Source: a virus
Direction: 5' to 3' (one strand)
Virus record (IMG/VR): IMGVR_UViG_3300007344_000188
Span: 1-26,941 of that record
DNA length: 26,941 bases
In this document: positions 6,079 through 14,700 of the stretch, one piece after another
Layout: each line of letters begins with the position of its first letter
Numbering within the stretch: position 1 is the stretch's first letter
Position numbers and translations under genes: made by a program
Notes under the pieces: model-generated
What the model saw: the letters and a program-made list of their open reading frames with translations, nothing else
Told to the model about the DNA's origin: nothing
Database searches by the model: none

Positions 6079-8787
6079 CTATGCTAAATTATCTAATGCT
6101 TCCATTACGGCTTTATTGTAATCATATTGCTGTACTTGTTTAGGTTTTTCTTTATCTAAACCATATAATTTTTGAACAGCTGGTTGTACAATTTGTTTTT
6201 TACGAGTTTCGCTTCTAGGATATAATCCTAATTCACCTTGTAATAATGTAAAGCTATTAATTCCACTAGACCATTTAGGTATAGTGTTAGTAAATAGACG
6301 ATGTGTTTGTGTATTTAATACTTTGATAGTTTCAGACATTTTTTCATTACCAGATAACTCAGACATATCTTGGTATCCAGCCATAAATGCTAATGCAGAA
6401 TCTTCATCCATATTATAGAATCCCATAATGTTTCCTATCGATACAACATCTGATACAAACGGACCACCGAATGTACCTATAATAGGACCTTTACCAAAAA
6501 ATGCTCTTTTACGAGTTTCTTCATCACCAGTTACTACATCGTGATATGATTTTATTCTTTCCCAAGTATCATTTTGTACAAGATTCCCTAAATCCATATT
6601 TAATAATGGAGACAAAATACCATTGATTGCTAAATATGTTAATCCTAAACGATACATTCTCCAAGCAGGTTCACTATTCCATTGTTTAGTAAATACAGCG
6701 TCAGTACCATCTCTTACAATTTTTCTTTGTAGATTAAAAAAGTTAAATCCATAATGTTGGAACTGTGTTAATATTGCTCCTATTGGACCACGCATAATCT
6801 TTGCTTTTGCAAGAGGCGAATAATCAAAGTGTAAATTTCTAGTAGCGGCATTACCTTCAGCTTCAGCTACTTTTCTTTTATATTCTTCAAATCTAAATTC
6901 ATATTCAGTAGCATCGCCTTCTTTAAATATCTTTCTGTTTCTATCTTTACTATTACGTAATTCTTCTACAGTTTCTTCTCTACCTTCTCTTTTTAAATCT
7001 CTTTGTAGTACACGTTCAAATCTATTTTGATACATTTGTAAATTAGATTCAATAGCTTTCCAAGATAATGCATAACCTATTTTAAATGTCCATCTACGAT
7101 TAATATTATTCTCAACCCAGGTCATAGGTTTACCTAATGTCTCAGCAATACTTTGTATTCGGTCTCCTATTCTATCACCCATAGACACATCTATAACTTC
7201 TTCATATGTTTTTGTTTTTTCGTTATATTCTGTACGAGTGAACTTCATACTACCATAAATATCTGTAATCTCAGGAAACAATACACCATTATTTTTTAGC
7301 CCTTCATTAATACGAGCCATCATATCTGTATCTTTATAAATTTCTCTAGCTTGTTTAATTCCATTTCCGCCAAACCAAATATAGTTGAATAAACTTTGTG
7401 TACTATTACGAACCGCACCTCTAATATTTAATCCTAACTTACTTGCAAACTCTATACTGGTAATCATTCTTGATAGTTGTGTTCCCACAGTAGGATTTTC
7501 AAATCGTGTCCCTACAATATCAGAATAACTATCAGATACATAATTTTTTAAGAAGTTTAATTTTGCTTCCACTTCTTTGTTATTACCTCTTAATTGAGTT
7601 TCCATTATATCTTTCATTACATCCATATACTTTCTAGTATTAAATGCATTGTAATTAAATCGTATTGCATTATTAGCATATGATTGCATAATAGGAAATA
7701 CATTATAATTAATACGCTCGTGCATTGGCGTAGAGTCTGTTAAGTTTCTATTAATATAAATGTTTTCGTTTAATACTTTTTCTAAATTATCTATAATATC
7801 TGTAGCTTCTTTTACTTGTTTAGGTTTACTTGCAAGAGCTAACTTTTGTGCCGCTTTAGACAATGAAGGAAATATATCTAAACTCAATACAGGAAAATAT
7901 CCATTACGTTGCAAATCAGCATTTTGAAATCTATCTCTTACGCTTTCTAGTTTTTGTATAGTTTCATTAAAACCAGGTAAATCTTTCATTATAGGATTGT
8001 TATTTTTTAATCCATATAACATATTATTAATACCTTGTATCATCAATTTTGTTGATTCTGGTTGTAATTGATTACGCCATACTTCTGCAGCCGCTTTGAC
8101 ATTATTAGAATATTGACCTGTTTTTAATAACTCGTCATATGTTTTTCTATTGTCATTTGCTGTTCTTTCTTTAGGAGCAGATGCTAGTTCGTGGAATTGT
8201 TGTAATACTTTTCCTTCACCTTGTTTCATAAACTCAGCTATTTCGCCGTGATACAATCTATCAGCTTCACCATCTTTTCCTTCTCTTCTTAATTTATTAT
8301 ATTCCCCATACAATCTTTTTAATTCTTTTTGTGCTTTAGTAAACTTTACTTTATCACTTACTTTAGCACCCTCAATTAATGCATCTCCTTTTAACAAACG
8401 CAAGATTCTATTTAATCCTTCGTTTGACATAGAAGTTTGACCTTTCATAAACTCGTTGGATTTTTGTACATCTTTAAACCAATCCGCTACAAATGGTATA
8501 TCTTTATATAGCTCTTCTGGTAAGTACATATACTCAGCAAACTTACCTCTTGTAGTGCCAATATTTTTTACAGTTCTATCTGTTAATCGTTTTAATAACT
8601 TTAATTCTTCTGTGTATGGTACTCGTGATTCACCATTAGTTACTTGATGTACTAAACGATTAAACATATCAGCAGAATGTGAACCAAATTGGTCAATTAC
8701 TGGATTGCTTTGAAAATCTTGTGCAATCTTTCTATATGCCATTGCATCTTTTTCTCTTTGTTCTGAAGGATATTTACATTCAGCCAT
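6079..8787 (-). CDS. Large virion/ejection-type protein, 902 aa
   Basis: The start ATG at 8787 shares a base with the stop of the giant polymerase-like gene (TAATG), with AGAGGAAC upstream, so the two are coupled. The N-terminal 450 residues are charged and helical. Around 657-690 there is a conserved-looking block (SPLAKAKIMRGPIGAILTQF, then QHYGFNFFNLQRK), similar to the C-terminal block seen in large phage polyvalent/ejection proteins. Gly-rich hydrophobic stretches follow (near 709-736 and 760-785) and could touch a membrane. I infer an internal virion protein delivered with the DNA, perhaps a partner of the RNA polymerase. No enzymatic motif is visible. It is the last late gene before the convergent junction. 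Confidence 0.6.
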   Translation of the reverse strand: MAECKYPSEQREKDAMAYRKIAQDFQSNPVIDQFGSHSADMFNRLVHQVTNGESRVPYTEELKLLKRLTDRTVKNIGTTRGKFAEYMYLPEELYKDIPFVADWFKDVQKSNEFMKGQTSMSNEGLNRILRLLKGDALIEGAKVSDKVKFTKAQKELKRLYGEYNKLRREGKDGEADRLYHGEIAEFMKQGEGKVLQQFHELASAPKERTANDNRKTYDELLKTGQYSNNVKAAAEVWRNQLQPESTKLMIQGINNMLYGLKNNNPIMKDLPGFNETIQKLESVRDRFQNADLQRNGYFPVLSLDIFPSLSKAAQKLALASKPKQVKEATDIIDNLEKVLNENIYINRNLTDSTPMHERINYNVFPIMQSYANNAIRFNYNAFNTRKYMDVMKDIMETQLRGNNKEVEAKLNFLKNYVSDSYSDIVGTRFENPTVGTQLSRMITSIEFASKLGLNIRGAVRNSTQSLFNYIWFGGNGIKQAREIYKDTDMMARINEGLKNNGVLFPEITDIYGSMKFTRTEYNEKTKTYEEVIDVSMGDRIGDRIQSIAETLGKPMTWVENNINRRWTFKIGYALSWKAIESNLQMYQNRFERVLQRDLKREGREETVEELRNSKDRNRKIFKEGDATEYEFRFEEYKRKVAEAEGNAATRNLHFDYSPLAKAKIMRGPIGAILTQFQHYGFNFFNLQRKIVRDGTDAVFTKQWNSEPAWRMYRLGLTYLAINGILSPLLNMDLGNLVQNDTWERIKSYHDVVTGDEETRKRAFFGKGPIIGTFGGPFVSDVVSIGNIMGFYNMDEDSALAFMAGYQDMSELSGNEKMSETIKVLNTQTHRLFTNTIPKWSSGINSFTLLQGELGLYPRSETRKKQIVQPAVQKLYGLDKEKPKQVQQYDYNKAVMEALDNLA

Positions 8788-11700
8788 TAACAGTTCCTCT
8801 TTAGTTCATCAATATGTCTATTAGCAACATCTTCTGGTTTTGCTTGTTCGTTTCCGTATTTCTGTCTACCAAGATTATCGACTCCATTATAGCTACCTCC
8901 AGACATAGTATCACTAGTGTTAAATATACTACCTTTATCTTTTTGATACAAGAACAATGCATCGTCCATTTCTTGCGCTCTACGCAATCCTTCTATACCA
9001 TTAAGTTGCATATGTCTACCATACATACTCATACGTGTAACAACGTGTGTTGGTAATTGTAATTCTTTACCATTGGTAATAATATCTCTAATCATACCTA
9101 CACCAAACATACTTTGTAATCTACTATATTCGTCTAACTTACTAAACTCCATTTGGTCTCTCATTTTAATAGCTGTGCCAGGATAGAATGCATCTACAAG
9201 TTCCGCTTTACTATGTCCTGTTGCAATTTCAAATGGTTCTACAAAGAATGAATGTTCTACATCTTTACCTGTAGCTTCATTTAATGCTTTAATATCTGTT
9301 TCTCTATTATGTAGTCTATTGTATACATATTCATAACTACGACCAATTCCTTTGACGAATGCATCTACTTGCATTGTGTCAAATTTTACCATAGAAGCAC
9401 TATTTGTTTGTGAGTCTATCATATATCCTAATCCTAGGTTAATAAACTTTTCTACATTTGTTGTAGTTGGTTTAAAGAAAAAACTACCATTATAATTTAC
9501 AAGTTTTGAAGTATCCATTTCAGGTGTCATTAATCGTAACATAAACCAAGTTTGTTGTTGAGAATCTAATCCTTGTAAAAAACTATCTATTTGATTATAA
9601 AACCAATCTTTAATTTCATTTTCAGTACGCCATTTTACTTTATCTTTAGCAAAAAATTCTTGCCAAGCCGCATTATAATTATCTTTAATTTCTTTAATTT
9701 TTGCTTCAATATATTTATATTGTCCTTCATTTTTAGAAAATCCTATTTCTGAACCTACTTTATATCCATAGAATCCAAATCCTTCCATAAGAGCTAATGT
9801 ATTAATCATATCAGAATCTCTTACGGTATCTATCTGCATACCTTTATCTTGTAGGTCTTTATCTACACGTTTTACAACGGCATCAAATTCTTCTTTTGTT
9901 AATGCATCTTTTTTAAGATTTGTTTTTTCTTGAAATACTTCTGATTTAATTCTAGCATTACGAATAGCATCATAATCTTTGTTAGTAATTGGAAATCCTT
10001 GTTTATTCATACCAGGTTTAAAGATTACTAAGTTATTTAATATACCATCTTTTGCTTTTATTAATTTGTTAATTTGTCTATCATAATAATTATAAGAATC
10101 ATAATTACCTTGACCACTAATACTAGCTTGTTTAGAGCGTATTCTTTTTAGCTTGTCTATTCTATTTTGAATTTCATTTGCTACTTGTATACTTCTTGCA
10201 TCATTTTTAAAATTACTATTGAATTGTGCAATAGCATCACCCATATCATTAATTGGCATATTAGTTAATTCAGCTATTTCATCAGCAAAAGGTATAGTTT
10301 CTGATTTGTCTTTTCTACCTACAGGTCTAAACTGAATATTCTTCATATGCATAATTTCAGCTAATACTCTATCGTGATGCATAAAGCTCTCAGATGTTTT
10401 GGATGTATTTGTTAAACGAGCATCTTGTGCAAATCCACCAAAGTAGTCTATATCTTGACTATTCCATTTCTTTCCATTTAAGTTGTTTGCATAATAATGT
10501 GCACGATTCATAGAATAGTTAAATTCTTCTGCTTGAGATACTAAGTCTCTCCATCCTACATTTTGAGATTCACCATCTTTATAAATCTTATTAGATAGTT
10601 TTAATATTTGTTCGTATGGACGTATTAATGCTTTTGTAATAATTTCTTTGTCTTTAGAATCAATCTTTGCATTTTCTAATCTTATAAGTTCAGATGTTTC
10701 TATTTGTTTTCCTTTTACTTTTTGTCTTGTAGTAATTAGTTTTGCTTGTACAAAAAATCCGTCTTTTGAATTAAAGAATATATCGTCCATAATACTTTGC
10801 TTGTCGCTAAACTTATTACGATTATATCCATTTTCATAGTCAAGTATTGCTTGGTTATAGTCTGCAATCTTTTGATATACTTTCTTTAAAGAAGCTCCTT
10901 GTCTAATAGTAATATATCTTTTATTTACTCCTTCATCAAACTCAAATACTATACGTGCTGATTTACCAGTTTCACCATCAATAAATTTTTGTTTTCTTGT
11001 AGTTTGATTACTTAAGAAATATTGTACAATTCTATTAGCATTCATTAAAGAACCACGTAGATACATAGCATTTTGTTCGTATGCCATATATTCTTGTATA
11101 CTTTTAGCTGTGTTTTTTAATCCTTCATAGTTCATTAAAATTGGTTTTCTATCTTCTTTAGGAAGCGGTTGTGAATCTTGTATCATTTCACGACCTTTAA
11201 CATATTCACTGAATGTATTTTTATTTGAGTTCCACCAATAGTTTACGGTATCAATATCAAAGTCTCCTTCAGCCGCTCTTTTTACATCTACACTATTTAG
11301 GTTAAACTGATTAGACATATCTTTACTTAAAAATCCTTTTAACCCTACTACCATTACACTACTTGGTTTTGTATGTGGATTACGTTCTACAGCTAATGCT
11401 ATTTGATATTCACCTTTACCATTACCTAGCTTATATACCGCTTGTTGTAAATCATTTAATGAAGAGTTTTGATTAATACCTTCTTTTTCTAGCGCTTGTT
11501 TAATTGTACTATTTTCTGCGTCAAATACATCTATCACTTTATCATAATTGCCTTTAACTCTTTGAATTAAATTCACATTTTGATTTTTCCAATCAATAGG
11601 TTTTAAACCATCAAGATATGGTATTTCAGCTTCACCAAAATTATAAATCTTTCCATCGACAATTAATGTATTTTTTAATCGTTCACCACTATATATCTCT

Positions 11701-14700
11701 TTTACACCAAAGTCTGTTGGAGATAATACCGCATTACCACCTACAGTTTTAATCTTAAACAAATCATCTACTAAATTGTTTTTAATCAAATTTTCCCATT
11801 GTCTAGTCATAATAGTTGGTAGTACATTATTACGAGCAAACGCCGACATAATACCTTCACTAGATAACATTTCTTGTCCTAGGCTTGTTCGTGTTTCTGC
11901 ACGCTGATTCATTAAACTTTTAAAATATGCTTTTGTCCAATTAGATTTACTTGGGTCTTTAAAGTCACTAATTGCTTGTTTAATTCTAGTTACTTTTGGT
12001 TCTACATATTGCAAGTAATATGCTTTTCTAGATTCTGTAGTATTTAAATGTGAAGTATGGTTAATAGATAATGTTGCATATTCTTTACTTTTCTTTGTAC
12101 TAATAATATTAATGTTTTCTGGTAAAATAGTTTGTTTATATGCATTGTCAATAACAAAACCTGGTTTTAATACATCTTCAGCACGAAGTAAATTGATTTC
12201 TCTAGATGCACCTATTTGTTTACTTGCACTAGTAAAGGTTATCCAAGCTACATCTTGATTTGCATCAAATATAGATTTTATTCTAGGATTATTTACCATA
12301 GCTGTTTTGTTTACAAATAATTGTTGATTAGCGCCTGTACCTAATATGATAGGTTTAATACCACCTACTCTTGTAAAATCAGTTTCTCCAGCTAAATATG
12401 CTAGTGCTTTATATACTTTTTCGCTTACAAATGTAATACCATTTACATCTGATGCATCAGAAAATTTTCCACTATCTATTAATTCGTCAAATTCTTCTTT
12501 AGCTTTAGCAGCTAATTTTGGATTTTCAGTTTCTAATGCTTTAATATCTTCTCTGATTTGTTTTATTATTGAGTTTTTTACATCAATACCATCAATCACT
12601 TCATCAGCTACGGTAACTTGTTTCCAGCGTTTCTTTGTATCAGCTAAATCAGATAATACTTCTATAACATCTTCTTTACCCTCAAAAGTAATTTCATACT
12701 TTCCTCTAGGTCCTTTACGCTTTAAGGCATTCAAATGCATTTTAATTAACGCATCTGTTTGACTTACTGCACTTATGTTATTAAACAATGAAGCACGTTT
12801 TAATAATGCATTCAAATTCTTTCCTTCAAACGTACGCATATTTTCATTCCAGTAACGTTGACCAATAATTCTATCATAAATTAAATCATTCATTACTTTG
12901 TGCATACTTTCTGTAGCTAATGTCCAATCATTTCCTATGTTCCATTCATAAACACCTTCTGATACTTCTTTAATCTTTGCTTCTTCTAATAATTTATCTC
13001 TATTTATATTAACATCTTTATTTGCTTTTAATCTAGCGTCTAACATTTTTACATAGTTATTAGCAATTGTATCTAAGTTTACTTTATCTGATTTAATAAG
13101 ATATGCATATTCTTGTTTTCCCCAACGAAATGCAATAAATGATTGATTTGCATTTACATCTGGATTAAAAGAGTTTACGGACTCCCAGTCAATTTGTTCT
13201 TTTGTTTTAAAAATATCGCTAATAGAAAATGCTTTATCTATTGAAGCATACGTTCCTTGGAATAAGTTTTCTAATGCATTATTACGCAATCCAGAATCAG
13301 ATAATGTTTGTCTATTACCTTTATCATTAATTCCTTTACCTTGCAAGATATTTACTTCTTTACCAAATTCTGATTGAGCGCCACGAAGTATTTGTACTAC
13401 AATAGGTTCTTGTATTAAATCTTCTGAGGTTAATACATTCTTATTTTCTTGACCATTCCAATCATAGCGTACTACTTTAATTTGTTTATTTTTTGTTTGT
13501 ATAAATTGACTTAAAGCAATAGTAGCTTCTTGTATATCTATTTCTTTAGGAGCATTATCCCTATCTACAATCTTTGCTTTTCCTAAATCTTTTTGGAAAT
13601 CTTTTATAAATAAATCATAGTCTTTATTATATACATCTTCTAAGATTCGTTGCATATATTGTACGTGGTCTGCAGTAGTTCTACCAGCTTCAGGTGGTAA
13701 TTTAAATCTACTATTTTCCGCAAAATCATACTTATTCAAAATATCAGTTAGCTTAACATCTTTTGGTTCAGGGAAATCTTTTTCAAAGAATTTATCATTT
13801 CTTAACACTTCATCGATTGCTTTGTTTTCATCTTTAAAATTACGATTTAATCTATTGATTAACTTTTCACTATACTCTTTAATAGTTTCAGCACTCCAAT
13901 CTTCGTCTGCAAACTTTTTATCTCCTTTAGGATTGTATAATTTTAATTCTTGTGCTAATGTATATACTTCTGTAGCACTCTTGTAATTGAATCGTGAACC
14001 TTGTCCCATTAAATTTAGTATTAACAATCTAAAACGCTTATTAGTCATATTTTCTGTACGAGCAATAGACTCAGTAATATCATTTATAAATCGTTGTGTT
14101 TCGTTTGTTAAACCTTCTGTTCTAATAGTTTCGATATGATTCTTCAATTCTAAAAGTTTTGCGGGTGTAATACCAGTTTCGTACTTATTACCACCACTTC
14201 TATTTAATACACCAGCACCACTAATAACATCTTTACCATCAATTTTTCTTACAGGTTCACCTTTGCTATTTACTGGATTAATTTCATATGGTCTAATAAT
14301 TCCTTGTAACGCCGCTAATACATCATCAAAAAACCCTGGAGCTTCATTTGCTTTTAAGGTTCCTCTTTCTACTAATTTTTGCATAGACAATAATACATCT
14401 AATATTCCTACATTATTTTCAGTAACTCCTTGTCGTTTTAATGTTTCAATAGTTGCTTCAATACCATCAGTATTTGCTTTATCTAACCAACCTTCTGTTT
14501 TGACATCAAACAATACTCTAGAGACAGAACGTAATGTAAAGTTTTTTGTAATACCAAAATCTTCTAATGCTTGTAATACTCCAATGTCTTCTACATCTAT
14601 ACGCTCACCATTATTCTTTGTGCTATTACGTAAACGCTCTATATTGTATCGTTGCGCTACTTGTTTGCCCATTTCTGTAATACTTAAAGAACTACTATTT

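Noticed and set aside
12346-12762. Open frame of 138 codons on the + strand inside the giant gene
   Set aside because: It is antisense to the beta-like polymerase segment. Composition and Ser/Ile/Leu bias are those of a reverse-strand shadow.
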